Source of the DNA: Paraburkholderia hospita
Lineage (GTDB): Bacteria; Pseudomonadota; Gammaproteobacteria; Burkholderiales; Burkholderiaceae
Direction of reading: 5' to 3'
NCBI RefSeq assembly: GCF_002902965.1
Contig: NZ_CP026108.1
Coordinates: 372,001-436,000, forward strand
Length of the DNA stretch: 64,000 nt
Part shown: positions 36,384 through 44,271 of the stretch, piece after piece
Layout: every line of letters begins with the position of its first letter
Position numbering within the stretch: the first letter of the stretch is position 1
Program-made: the position numbers and the translations under genes
Notes under the pieces: model-generated
Seen by the model: the letters and a program-made list of their open reading frames with translations, nothing else
Database searches by the model: none
Told to the model about the DNA's origin: nothing

Positions 36384-37355
36384 ATGCTCGCCAGTGCCTT
36401 GCGTCTTCCGTCTTGGGAAAACACGCCAATCCGTCAGTTCATGGATCGTATGAAATCCCGTATGGAAGCGAAGGCAGTCCGCCTGCAGGAACTCTTGCCG
36501 GGAATTAGCCTCGAGAGCAGTCGCGAAGCGATTGCCCGTGCGAGCGTCATGCTCGACTGGAAGCGCCTCGAAGCCGAGTTCGAACAGATCGAAACGCTGG
36601 ACGACTTCAAGGATCAGGCCTGGCAATTCATAGACACCGCTGCGGCCTGGTTTCAGCCGGCCGCGGATGATAAGCCGCTCGCGGTGCTGCCGCGCGTCGT
36701 CATGCGCGCGTTTGCCGACCGGCTTGCCGACACCCTTGCCATCGATGCACCTCATGCCTACCAGTTGACCGCCGAACTGATGGGCGCGGGCAACTGGCTC
36801 GAAATGGCGGGACGCAAGCTGTTCGTGCCGATCGTGGAGCCTCTGTATTCGTACGGTGTGAAGGTCATCGAAGGCGAAGAGTATGCGCACCTCGAACCCT
36901 GCCCCGCTGCACGGCAGCAGGATGAAGAGTTCGAAGCACTGACCGTCTCACGTCAGCTCATGTTTCAAGGCGACGCGGCGCAGAACGAAACCGTCGAGCG
37001 ACCTTCGCTTCTTTCCGCGGCGGCAACGGTCGTCAAATGCCGGCTGCTTGATGAACAGTACGAACTTGTCGACTGGAAGGGCCGGGCGGCAATCGCTGAA
37101 CTCGACAAGATCTATCCGGCCGACTGCCGCCGTCCGCTCGCACCCGGCAGCAAAACGCATCTCCTCTACATTCAACTGCGCGCTGCGCTCTATGCGGCGT
37201 ACCTTCATACGGACAATCTTGATCTCGCGTATGCGGAGCGCGAGATCCTCGTCGCTCGCGGGCGTGATTACCGTGCGGTTTACGAGCGCCTTCTGAAGGA
37301 GTGGGCGCCGCGTGGCTCGAAGGCTCACGAACGGACTGCGCTGCGCATCGTCTAA
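36384..37355 (+). CDS. Hypothetical protein, about 323 aa
   Basis: Helix-rich soluble protein (SREAIARASVMLDWKRLEAE; WQFIDTAAAWFQPAADDKPL). A basic C-terminus (YERLLKEWAPRGSKAHERTA) follows. The family is unknown. The frame opens at an ATG at 36327, but that codon falls inside the operator/-10 region, so a later start (36384, or 36441) is preferred; neither has a strong Shine-Dalgarno. It is one of the genes directly downstream of the 17-bp palindrome. Confidence 0.6.
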   Translation: MLASALRLPSWENTPIRQFMDRMKSRMEAKAVRLQELLPGISLESSREAIARASVMLDWKRLEAEFEQIETLDDFKDQAWQFIDTAAAWFQPAADDKPLAVLPRVVMRAFADRLADTLAIDAPHAYQLTAELMGAGNWLEMAGRKLFVPIVEPLYSYGVKVIEGEEYAHLEPCPAARQQDEEFEALTVSRQLMFQGDAAQNETVERPSLLSAAATVVKCRLLDEQYELVDWKGRAAIAELDKIYPADCRRPLAPGSKTHLLYIQLRAALYAAYLHTDNLDLAYAEREILVARGRDYRAVYERLLKEWAPRGSKAHERTALRIV

Positions 37356-37738
37356 GCTGGACCACTGCGTCGGGCGTCGTGCCCATCGGGCCACAGCGGC
37401 CAGTACGTTCTCATAGAACTGGCTGTAGAACCATCGAAAAATCGGTCGACGGTTGCGCGTTCCGGTCTCCCGCCAGGCCTTGACAGGGAAGCCAAGACCC
37501 CACGGTTCGCGCCTCCGTCGGGTCGCGAAGATCCGGAGCAAGTCGAGATAGTCGACGGGCCGGACGCTCGCAGACTTGAAGAAATTTGGCGGATGAGCGT
37601 CAGAGTGACGTCCGCAAAATCTTTTTCGATAATCTTGGTTGCTGGGCCGCCCATCCGATAGATATCGATCATCGAATCGATATGAAGGATGTGCTCGTGG
37701 CTAAACTTTGTTCGAGCGTCCGGGTTATTCCGCATGGT
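37352..37738 (-). CDS. Uncertain hypothetical frame, possibly decayed
   Basis: The N-terminal 50 residues (RTKFSHEHILHIDSMIDIYR, then GGPATKIIEKDFADVTLTLI) look like a real protein, but the remainder is low-complexity. A second minus-strand frame over 37360-37540 (RRPIFRWFYSQFYENVLAA) also looks protein-like, as if a frameshift near 37560 separated two parts of one gene. It is convergent with the preceding gene and overlaps its stop. Confidence 0.35.
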   Translation of the reverse strand, partial: TMRNNPDARTKFSHEHILHIDSMIDIYRMGGPATKIIEKDFADVTLTLIRQISSSLRASGPSTISTCSGSSRPDGGANRGVLASLSRPGGRPERATVDRFFDGSTASSMRTYWPLWPDGHDARRSGPA

Positions 37739-37752
37739 GGTGTGTGGCCGGG

Positions 37753-38124
37753 TTAGTCCGAATCGCCCCACGTTCTGTCCATGCTTTCGAGCAGACGCTG
37801 CGCGGAGAGATTATTCCAGTCGATGATGTAAGCTCCGTTATCTGATAGCCGTACTTCGATTTCATCGCCGGGTCGACTGCCGCGCATGTCGGCGATGAAG
37901 TAGTACGGAAACGGTTCGATCGCTACGACCTCTTTCTTCGGGTGATTATCCAGCCGGTAGCGCACGAGATAACGCGGCGCGCGATGGCTGGACACCTGGC
38001 GGCGCCGGGCGAAGCGTCTTTCCCGTGCGTATATGACTTCGATGGATTGCAAGACACCGCGTTCGATCAACACCGTACCCCCGAATGACGCCGCTCTGAA
38101 CAGTTTGCTTTGGACAGAAGACAT
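37753..38124 (-). CDS. Hypothetical protein, 123 aa
   Basis: From the ATG at 38124: SSVQSKLFRAASFGGTVLIE, ARERRFARRRQVSSHRAPRY, YYFIADMRGSRPGDEIEVRL and a tryptophan-containing tail. Short beta-rich segments and many basic residues suggest a small soluble or nucleic-acid-associated protein. No family recognised. The open frame extends to 38340 without support. Confidence 0.5.
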   Translation of the reverse strand: MSSVQSKLFRAASFGGTVLIERGVLQSIEVIYARERRFARRRQVSSHRAPRYLVRYRLDNHPKKEVVAIEPFPYYFIADMRGSRPGDEIEVRLSDNGAYIIDWNNLSAQRLLESMDRTWGDSD

Positions 38125-38768
38125 CCGGTGTCCCTTTGCCAACAAATAGACTTCGCCCGAAACCTGTCGGCCACAGATCGGACGTCGTTCTTGTCGCGTG
38201 CGGTTCGAATTGCGATCGCCGGTTTCGATTGTTCCAATGCGGGACATTGGATCGCGTATATGCTCTGGGCATATCATGCGCCCGTTTGGGACGGGAGAAG
38301 CGGCTCCGGACAGCAAACGGTCTTGTCCCGGGCCCATCATCAGGCCTTCCGCTCATGTGCCGGCGTCTGTTTTGCAGGGACTCACACACGCTCGGAACTT
38401 GGTTCAGCAGTCTGGACGAATGCACGACCTTCGGACAGTCAACGCCCCGTGGGATCAGGCGGGTGAAGCCGCGAGCCTTCGACCGTTGCGCTTGGAAGGG
38501 GGCTTTCCTGACGCGCTCCTCTTCTTTCTCGCACTCAGCAACATGCCTCGCCATGTGATGCCCTTTGATCTCGATCTGGAACGGGTGCCAGGCGCTCGAC
38601 GTGGGCGCCGACAATGAATCCTGTCCGGCGCATTCACGGTTGACGCTTGACAGGACATTTGCTTTGAGAGCGAGCTGTGATGATGGGCCTGCTTCCCGCT
38701 GCGGAGCCAATGGATGAAGTGCCCCAACGCGACCGACCGCGCGACAAAGGTGGTCCATCACTTTTTAT
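38125..38768. other. 644-bp stretch with no recognised gene
   Basis: Several overlapping open frames on both strands, none with convincing family similarity or ribosome-binding site. Two partial half-sites resembling the 17-bp palindrome (around 38250 and 38320) have the wrong spacing. Confidence 0.45.
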
Positions 38769-38798
38769 TTGACAAAAGGGGCGGCCGTATGATTAAAT
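38769..38798 (+). promoter_or_regulatory. Sigma70-type promoter of DUF3293 module 2
   Basis: TTGACA at 38769-38774, 18 bp, TTAAAT at 38793-38798, in the same register as in module 1. Confidence 0.75.
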
Positions 38799-38804
38799 CC
38801 AACC

Positions 38805-38940
38805 CGCATTATGAATTGGGTCGACGACGCCCATGCCAACCTGCCTCCCCGGGCAAGGTGGAGCGCGAAAGCGAATGTGGCTCTTAACAGAGCAACCAAG
38901 CGGGTAACGCGTCGACCCTCCTTTAACGGAGGGTTTTTTG
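38805..38940 (+). ncRNA. Structured leader RNA with terminator (attenuator/riboswitch candidate), copy 2
   Basis: P1: GGGTCGACG (38818-38826) with CGTCGACCC (38910-38918), nine perfect pairs; copy 1 has a G-U at one of them. Inner hairpins are as in copy 1; the third keeps GCTCT/AGAGC but its loop changes from CTTG to TAAC. The terminator CCCTCC (38916-38921) / GGAGGG (38928-38933) and six T overlap P1 by three bases. The TTG start at 38938 lies just after the T run. There are three extra bases between P1 and the first hairpin relative to copy 1. Confidence 0.78.
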
Positions 38941-39366
38941 TTTTCAGACTCGAAGATTCCTAGTGAAACGATCCAGGCTTACCTGGAAACTGAATATTTT
39001 GCTTTTGGCGACGCTTCCACGGCGTTAAGAGTTGGCGAGACCAATCCGCAGTTGGCCGCGCTGCACAAGGTTCACAACGTCAATTGCAGCGCGTTCGTCA
39101 CTGCCTGCAATCCTTTTAGCCAGAATTGCAGTGATGAGTTCAACGCCGCCAGTCAGGAAGCACTGGCGTGTGAACTAAAGCGGCTTGGCTTGATTGCGAT
39201 CGAAGGTATCGGCAAGCACCCGTCGGGCAAGTGGCCTGGCGAGCCGAGTTTTCTCGTACCCGGACTCTCGCTCGAGGCCGCAAAGGCACTTGGCACGCAA
39301 TATCGTCAGAACGCGATTCTCTGGTCCGCAGACGACGCCACGCCTCAGCTGGTGCTATTGCGTTGA
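38938..39366 (+). CDS. DUF3293-family protein, module 2
   Basis: 142 residues, paralogue of 21494-21922, with IQAYLETEYFAFGD, NCSAFVTACNPFSQNC, GIGKHPSGKWPGEPSFLVPG and ALGTQYRQNAILWS. The TTG start sits four bases after the GGAGGG that forms the terminator stem, so leader folding should gate both elongation and initiation. Function unknown; first gene of a module that includes two further small genes and possibly the ADP-ribosylglycohydrolase. Confidence 0.77.
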   Translation: MFSDSKIPSETIQAYLETEYFAFGDASTALRVGETNPQLAALHKVHNVNCSAFVTACNPFSQNCSDEFNAASQEALACELKRLGLIAIEGIGKHPSGKWPGEPSFLVPGLSLEAAKALGTQYRQNAILWSADDATPQLVLLR

Positions 39367-39471
39367 ATCGCTGTTCAACGTGATCTGACGGATTTCAGTA
39401 GGTAGGGCATTACAAATGCAGCTAAAGCGAAGTGAAACCGTCTTAGCGCAGGCTGGACGGTTTGTTTTCGC

Positions 39472-39567
39472 TTCATGTCGCGGATTTAAAGCACAACTTG
39501 CAGCGCGACTCACAAATTCTGCTAAAGCGTCGCCACGCCTCTCTACCCCGAAGGCCGGTGAACGCCG
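39472..39567 (+). other. 96-bp intergenic block identical in both modules
   Basis: Exact copy of 22040-22135. It lies between the DUF3293 gene and gene B and ends 23 bp before the gene B start. Confidence 0.8.
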
Positions 39568-39590
39568 AACCAACGGGGATGGAGAAAAGC

Positions 39591-39944
39591 ATGACGCAAC
39601 CTTTACTGGGCATTCTGCCCTCGCTGGACAGCCTGTTCGACGGCTTTCAGTTCCAAATCGATACGCCTGAGAATCACGTACTGTTGACCGGACTTCCCGG
39701 CACTGTCCGTACCGGCTCATTCCTCTTCGCTAGACCGCGCGCAGACGTGCGTGAGGCCGTCGCAGCACGCTGCACGAATGGCGTCATTGGCGGATTTCGC
39801 GCAATCCGTTCAGCACAATGGATGAAACAGGGTTTGCTTCCCGTGTACGCCTACGACCCGCCTCACATCGCCAGCTTCTTCGCTGCCCTTGTTCCATACG
39901 CCGAACATGAGCGGTTCGAATGCAAAGGGAGGATCGGACAATGA
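39591..39944 (+). CDS. Hypothetical protein B of DUF3293 module 2, 117 aa
   Basis: MTQPLLGILPSLDSLFDGFQ, preceded by GGAG. Same length as the module 1 copy and near-identical over GFRAIRSAQWMKQGLLPVYA. No known domain, soluble. The stop overlaps the next start (ATGA). Confidence 0.72.
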   Translation: MTQPLLGILPSLDSLFDGFQFQIDTPENHVLLTGLPGTVRTGSFLFARPRADVREAVAARCTNGVIGGFRAIRSAQWMKQGLLPVYAYDPPHIASFFAALVPYAEHERFECKGRIGQ

Positions 39945-40576
39945 AAGCGCGCCATTCCAACTATCCCATTGGCACACCGCTTCTGCACTTGATCGACCAG
40001 TCAGGATTGGACCCGAAAGCGTTCTTTGCAGAACTTGGATTCACGAACTTTTCCAAGGCGATCGAACGACTGGATAGCTGGCTCGTACATGGGGAAGGTA
40101 ACGCCCTGCTGCTAGAAAGACTGCAGTCCAGCCGGTTCGCCATCGATGGAAATCTGTTGAAGCAGGTGATGGCCGAAAACGATGTCCTGGTGAAGCGGGA
40201 GCGTGAGGCTGTAGCCAAGCGTGAGGAAGATGAGGCAAGAACCGCCTTCCAACCCCGCCTTGAGGTCGTTCCGGAGTTGTCGCGCCCGACCCAGATAACG
40301 TTGTTCTGTCTCTCAGGTGGCAATCAGCGATTTGGCAGCCGACTGCCCGACGACATTTCCGCATGGCCGTGGGATGACCAACTTGCCTACCTGAAACAGG
40401 TTGTGCCCGAGAACTTTGCAAAACACCAGGGACGAACGTACTTCACGGGAAAGATTATTGGCTACCTCTACCGGCGGACATTCGACAGCGAACCGATTCA
40501 GCTAACGGTCACCGGAGATCTCGAAACGCAAGGCGAGCCGTTGTCACACGCTGTTGCCTATCTTCGGCTTCGATAG
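39941..40576 (+). CDS. Hypothetical protein C of DUF3293 module 2, 211 aa
   Basis: The intact version of the gene broken in module 1. The N-terminal 70 residues (PLLHLIDQSGLDPKAFFAEL, FTNFSKAIERLDSWL) are helical and could form a helix-turn-helix. A charged coiled stretch (LVKREREAVAKREEDEART) follows, then a beta-rich C-terminal half (ITLFCLSGGNQRFGSRLPDD; FTGKIIGYLYRR). Family unknown. It is translationally coupled to gene B, so the two products probably act together. Confidence 0.72.
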   Translation: MKARHSNYPIGTPLLHLIDQSGLDPKAFFAELGFTNFSKAIERLDSWLVHGEGNALLLERLQSSRFAIDGNLLKQVMAENDVLVKREREAVAKREEDEARTAFQPRLEVVPELSRPTQITLFCLSGGNQRFGSRLPDDISAWPWDDQLAYLKQVVPENFAKHQGRTYFTGKIIGYLYRRTFDSEPIQLTVTGDLETQGEPLSHAVAYLRLR

Positions 40577-40670
40577 CTTATACATGGCCTGCACTGTTCA
40601 TTGGCTTGGGGAAGCCATGACCAGGTATCTGGGTCACCCATAAACCGATAATCAATCGCAGGAGATCAAT

Positions 40671-41657
40671 ATGGCGAAAAAGAACGGTGGGTTCTCGGCA
40701 TTGCTAGAGAACCACAAATCCAATGCGGCCATCGGTGGACTTGTCGGCCTGCTCGTCGGCGACGCACTCGGCGTGGGATTCGAGTTCAAGAACCCGAGCC
40801 AGATTCCGCCGCGCGCCGAGATCGAAATGACAATGCCCGCGACATTCAGGCGGACCTATTCTCATGTGCCGTCCGGAACGTGGTCGGATGACGGGGCGCA
40901 GGCGCTGTGCCTGCTCGCCAGCCTGATTGAGCGAGGCTCGTTCTCACTAACGGACGTCGCGGACAGATTGGTGCGGTGGCTGTATAAGGGCTACCTCGCA
41001 GTCGACGGCGATGTCTTCGATGTTGGCAGTCAGACCGCTAGCGCATTGGACCGCCTACGTGATGGCGCACCACCGCTTGAATCAGGCGGCGCAGCCGAAT
41101 CGGACAACGGCAATGGTTCGCTGATGAGGGTGCTTCCGTTGGCACTCTGGCATACCGGTCCCGATCGTGAATTGGCAAGGTACGCTCATCTGCAATCGAT
41201 GCCGACTCATGCACACCCTCGTTCGCTGGTCGCCTGTGCGTTCTACTGCCTCATCGCACGCGGGTATTTGAAGAAGCTAGCGGACCCCTGGTCTTGGGCA
41301 GATCAGCGCCTCGAGGAAATTTACCGGGACTGGTCTGATCCACATGAACAGCTAGCGTTTCTGGTAGAACTCGACGAACTAAGGAGCTTTTCGAAGTCGA
41401 GCGAAGCGCGTGGGACCGGCTACGTGGTTGACACGCTCTGGTCAGCACGCAAGGCGCTGGAAGAAGAATCGTTCGAAGAAGTGACCCGGACCGCGATCGG
41501 CCTTGGACACGACACGGATACGACGGCAGCGGTCGCGTGCGGTCTGGCCGGAATCAGGTTCGGCCTGGACGGCATCCCTGACCGCTGGCTTCAACAGCTT
41601 CGAGGATTTGATCTTGCAGAACCGTTGATCGCCCGGTTCGCAGAAATTCGTGCCTAG
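40671..41657 (+). CDS. ADP-ribosylglycohydrolase family protein
   Basis: 328 residues, good Shine-Dalgarno (AGGAG). Motifs of the DraG/ARH family: GLLVGDALGVGFEF near the N-terminus, SGTWSDDGAQALCLL (metal-binding SDD), ESDNGNGSLMRVLPLAL and GLGHDTDTTAAVACGLAG (metal-binding DTD). Such enzymes remove ADP-ribose from proteins or nucleic acids, or act on related substrates. It lies 95 bp after the DUF3293 module and could be in the same transcript. An anti-toxin or signal-removal role is possible; the substrate is unknown. Confidence 0.85.
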   Translation: MAKKNGGFSALLENHKSNAAIGGLVGLLVGDALGVGFEFKNPSQIPPRAEIEMTMPATFRRTYSHVPSGTWSDDGAQALCLLASLIERGSFSLTDVADRLVRWLYKGYLAVDGDVFDVGSQTASALDRLRDGAPPLESGGAAESDNGNGSLMRVLPLALWHTGPDRELARYAHLQSMPTHAHPRSLVACAFYCLIARGYLKKLADPWSWADQRLEEIYRDWSDPHEQLAFLVELDELRSFSKSSEARGTGYVVDTLWSARKALEEESFEEVTRTAIGLGHDTDTTAAVACGLAGIRFGLDGIPDRWLQQLRGFDLAEPLIARFAEIRA

Positions 41658-41749
41658 GACTCTGCCCGCAAAACGGTTTAGAACCGTGAATCAGCGTGTC
41701 GGCCTGCCGGCTCGCGTCCGTATAAAGAACATACTATCAGGAGAAACGC

Positions 41750-42241
41750 TTGACGAAAATCTTCGCTGAATCCGACGTCAGCATCGAGACCCTCGACACA
41801 CACATCCGCGACAGCGGCCTGGTACCGTATAAGGTAGAGCCCGATCACATCTCGCTTCGGACCGAAAACGGTATCGGCTATGGCGTTTCGCTCGTGTCGG
41901 AGCGGAAGTTCATTCGCTTTAGTACCTACCTTCCGCTGAGCAGGCTGGCCCCGACTGACCAGAAGCAAGGGCTTGCGCGACGATTGAACGAAGAAGTGTT
42001 CTTGCCCGTGTTTGCCATAGACCGTGACGGAGACCTGACGATCGGCTACGTGCTGCCTTACGTGCACGGCCTGATTGCCGGGAACTTCGTATCCGTCGTT
42101 AATCGATTCTCGTCCATGCTGGACTTCATCGTTCACACTTACAACGACGAAAGGCTAATCGATTTTGGTGAGCCCGAAGCCGCAACAGGAATGATGGCGG
42201 CGGTCGCAGCAGGGCCAGCCGGCGATGACCGGTTGCACTGA
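41750..42241 (+). CDS. YbjN-domain-like protein, 163 aa
   Basis: TTG start with a strong GGAG eight bases upstream. TKIFAESDVSIETLDTHIRD, ENGIGYGVSLVSERKFIRFS and GLARRLNEEVFLPVFAIDRD, followed by LTIGYVLPY, follow the pattern of YbjN-like proteins, which share the fold of type III secretion chaperones. The alanine-rich last 20 residues may be non-conserved. Downstream of the ADP-ribosylglycohydrolase by 92 bp. Function unknown. Confidence 0.7.
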   Translation: MTKIFAESDVSIETLDTHIRDSGLVPYKVEPDHISLRTENGIGYGVSLVSERKFIRFSTYLPLSRLAPTDQKQGLARRLNEEVFLPVFAIDRDGDLTIGYVLPYVHGLIAGNFVSVVNRFSSMLDFIVHTYNDERLIDFGEPEAATGMMAAVAAGPAGDDRLH

Positions 42242-42398
42242 CGGATGCAAAGCGCCTTCGGGCCAACCCGGAAATCTGGCGCGTAAGGCTTTGGGCGATC
42301 CGGCTGACGAACTCGCTGCCGCCCGATGCGGGGCGCTCGGGCAAGGCTACAAGCACCATAGAGTGCAAGGCCTGGGGGCTATTCATAGGGGCAGGCCG

Positions 42399-42524
42399 AT
42401 GGCCCAAGTCGTTGTTTATCGTGCGAAAGCCCTAGCCATCCAACGGGTGTGGAACGAGCGCAACTCCGATTTCAATGACCTGCAGGTCGTTCTTTCGCGC
42501 GGCGACCTCGTGTTGCACGTGTGA
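42399..42524 (+). pseudogene. Possible C-terminal fragment with a DFNDL motif
   Basis: The frame ends RVWNERNSDFNDLQVVLSRG and a few more residues. SDFNDL is reminiscent of the end of Toprim-containing plasmid or phage primases. There is no upstream body, so this would be a remnant. Weak call. Confidence 0.25.
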
Positions 42525-42779
42525 TCAACTGGCTTTCAGTATGGCCAGGAGCCGCTGCAGTCTGCGCAACTGCGCGGACGTGATGCCAGGCGTGCCGCAT
42601 GCCTGGCGCACGCGCGCATGCCAGTAACACTGGCCGAAAACCGGCGTCGTGCAATCGAAGCGAACGGCCTGTTCCAGATGCGCGATCGCCGCGTCAAGGT
42701 TCTTGATCGTGTAGGGGCTGGTGCTCCCGGTCAATGCCTGTTTCGCGGGTCGTTGTTTTTGCTTGCTCAGAGCGGGCAT
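42525..42779 (-). CDS. Small hypothetical protein, 84 aa
   Basis: Begins MPALSKQKQRPAKQALTGST. A helical middle (NLDAAIAHLEQAVRF) and a C-terminal ITSAQLRRLQRLLAILKAS follow. The ATG at 42779 (with CGGAA upstream) is preferred over 42824, which falls between the operator half-site at 42826 and the expected transcription start. Divergent from the SbcD-like gene across two 17-bp palindromes. Confidence 0.5.
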   Translation of the reverse strand: MPALSKQKQRPAKQALTGSTSPYTIKNLDAAIAHLEQAVRFDCTTPVFGQCYWHARVRQACGTPGITSAQLRRLQRLLAILKAS

Positions 42780-42825
42780 CTGATTCCGGTCGGCCGTCGT
42801 GAAGCCGATATCCTCGATTGGCATC

Positions 42826-42842
42826 GGGACATTTCGCGTCTC
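42826..42842. promoter_or_regulatory. 17-bp palindromic operator (left of pair)
   Basis: GGGACA-TTTCG-CGTCTC. Paired with the site at 42884 between divergent genes, as at 3402/3447. Only a poor -10 lies nine bases to its left. Confidence 0.5.
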
Positions 42843-42883
42843 TAACCCGGGTTGGCGCTGCGAACGAATGGAAGCGCGTCATC

Positions 42884-42916
42884 AGGACGCGCTTTGTCCC
42901 GACGCCTCGCTATCAT
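42884..42916 (+). promoter_or_regulatory. 17-bp palindromic operator plus -10 (SbcD-like promoter)
   Basis: AGGACG-CGCTT-TGTCCC (42884-42900), nine bases, CTATCAT (42910-42916). The SbcD-like gene starts at 43012. Confidence 0.6.
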
Positions 42917-43011
42917 CGACGCGCCCGGCGTTTCGCTTAGAATCGACGTCCGGCATCGGCGGGCCAATGGGTGCGCGCGTCGATGACCCATCGTTCAATC
43001 GGGGAGTGAAC

Positions 43012-44268
43012 ATGCGGTTTATCCATGCGGCGGATATTCATCTCGACAGCCCGCTTCACGGCCTGAGCGCCTATGCGGACGCGCCCGCGGCGATGCTGCG
43101 CAATTCGACGCGCGAGGCGTTCTCATCGCTGGTGGCGACCGCCATCGACGAAAAGGTCGACTTCGTGGTGATCGCAGGCGATCTGTACGACGGCACCTGG
43201 CGTGACCACAACACGGGTATCTTCTTCTGCAGGGAGATGGGCCGGCTGCGACGCGCGGAGATTCCTGTCTTCGTCCTGTTCGGCAATCACGACGCCGAAA
43301 GCGAAATGACCAAACAGCTGCAACTGCCCGACAACGTCCGCACTTTTTCGACACGCAGGGCAGAGACCTTTCAGATCGACGCGCTAAAAGTTGCGTTGCA
43401 CGGCCACAGCTTCAAGGAACGGGAAACCACGGCGAACCTCGTCACGGGCTACCCGCTGCCTGTACCCGGCTACTTCAATATCGGCGTGCTGCACACGGCG
43501 CTCGAAGGCAATGCCGCGCACGCAAGCTATGCGCCCTGTTCGCTGGCGGAACTGCACGGCAAGGGTTACCAGTACTGGGCGCTCGGGCACGTGCACGAGT
43601 TTGCGATGTGGCAGGATCGATCGACGATCGTGTTCCCTGGCAACCTGCAAGGTCGCAATATTCGCGAGACGGGGCGCCGCGGCGCCGTCATGGTGACGGT
43701 CGGCAATGCGGGCGAGATCGATGTGGACCGTCTTTTTGTCGATGTGTTGCGCTGGGAAGCGCTCGAAGTCGATGCGTCGGCCTGCGCGACGCTCAACGAT
43801 GTGGCGCGCACAGTAGGGATCCATCTGGAAACGCTCGCAGGGTCGGCGTCGACAACCGTGCCACATGCCGTACGCGTGACGGTCACGGGAACGACCGCGG
43901 CGCATGGCGAACTGTTCGGGCTCGAGCCGCAATTGCGCGCCGAAGTACTCGCGCAAATTGCCGGTCTCAGCCACGACCGTCTGTGGCTCGAGAAAGTGCG
44001 CATCGAGACCCGCCCGCCGGGCGATAGTGATGCCGTGCTCGATCGCGCGGATGCCATAGCGGATCTGCACAACCTGCTCGTCGAAGCCGAGTCCGATCCC
44101 GATTTTCTCGCGATGCTAAAAGAGCGGCTGATCGGGCTGGCAACCCATTCGCCTCACGAACTGCAGGAGATGGTGCCCGCGCTCTTCGATGTGCGTAACG
44201 GCGATCTGACGGGACTGGTGCGTGAAGTGCGCTCCGGCCTGGTCGAACAGGTGGCGAAGGCAAACTGA
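43012..44268 (+). CDS. SbcD/YhaO-like DNA exonuclease subunit
   Basis: 418 residues, with GGGGAG before the ATG. Calcineurin-type phosphoesterase motifs: RFIHAADIHLDSPLHGL, VIAGDLYDG, LFGNHD, ALGHVHEF. The HLDSPLHGL form is that of the YhaO branch of SbcD/Mre11-like nucleases. The C-terminal 150 residues form the capping and partner-binding part. It pairs with the AAA ATPase encoded 3 bp downstream, giving a Mre11-Rad50-like complex for opening hairpins or blocked DNA ends. It is preceded by two 17-bp palindromes, so this repair complex may belong to that regulon. Confidence 0.85.
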   Translation: MRFIHAADIHLDSPLHGLSAYADAPAAMLRNSTREAFSSLVATAIDEKVDFVVIAGDLYDGTWRDHNTGIFFCREMGRLRRAEIPVFVLFGNHDAESEMTKQLQLPDNVRTFSTRRAETFQIDALKVALHGHSFKERETTANLVTGYPLPVPGYFNIGVLHTALEGNAAHASYAPCSLAELHGKGYQYWALGHVHEFAMWQDRSTIVFPGNLQGRNIRETGRRGAVMVTVGNAGEIDVDRLFVDVLRWEALEVDASACATLNDVARTVGIHLETLAGSASTTVPHAVRVTVTGTTAAHGELFGLEPQLRAEVLAQIAGLSHDRLWLEKVRIETRPPGDSDAVLDRADAIADLHNLLVEAESDPDFLAMLKERLIGLATHSPHELQEMVPALFDVRNGDLTGLVREVRSGLVEQVAKAN

Positions 44269-44271
44269 CAT

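Noticed and set aside
38250..38345. Additional copies of the 17-bp palindrome
   Set aside because: GGGACA at 38250 and TGTCCC near 38325 exist, but the half-sites are single or separated by 11-12 bp instead of five.
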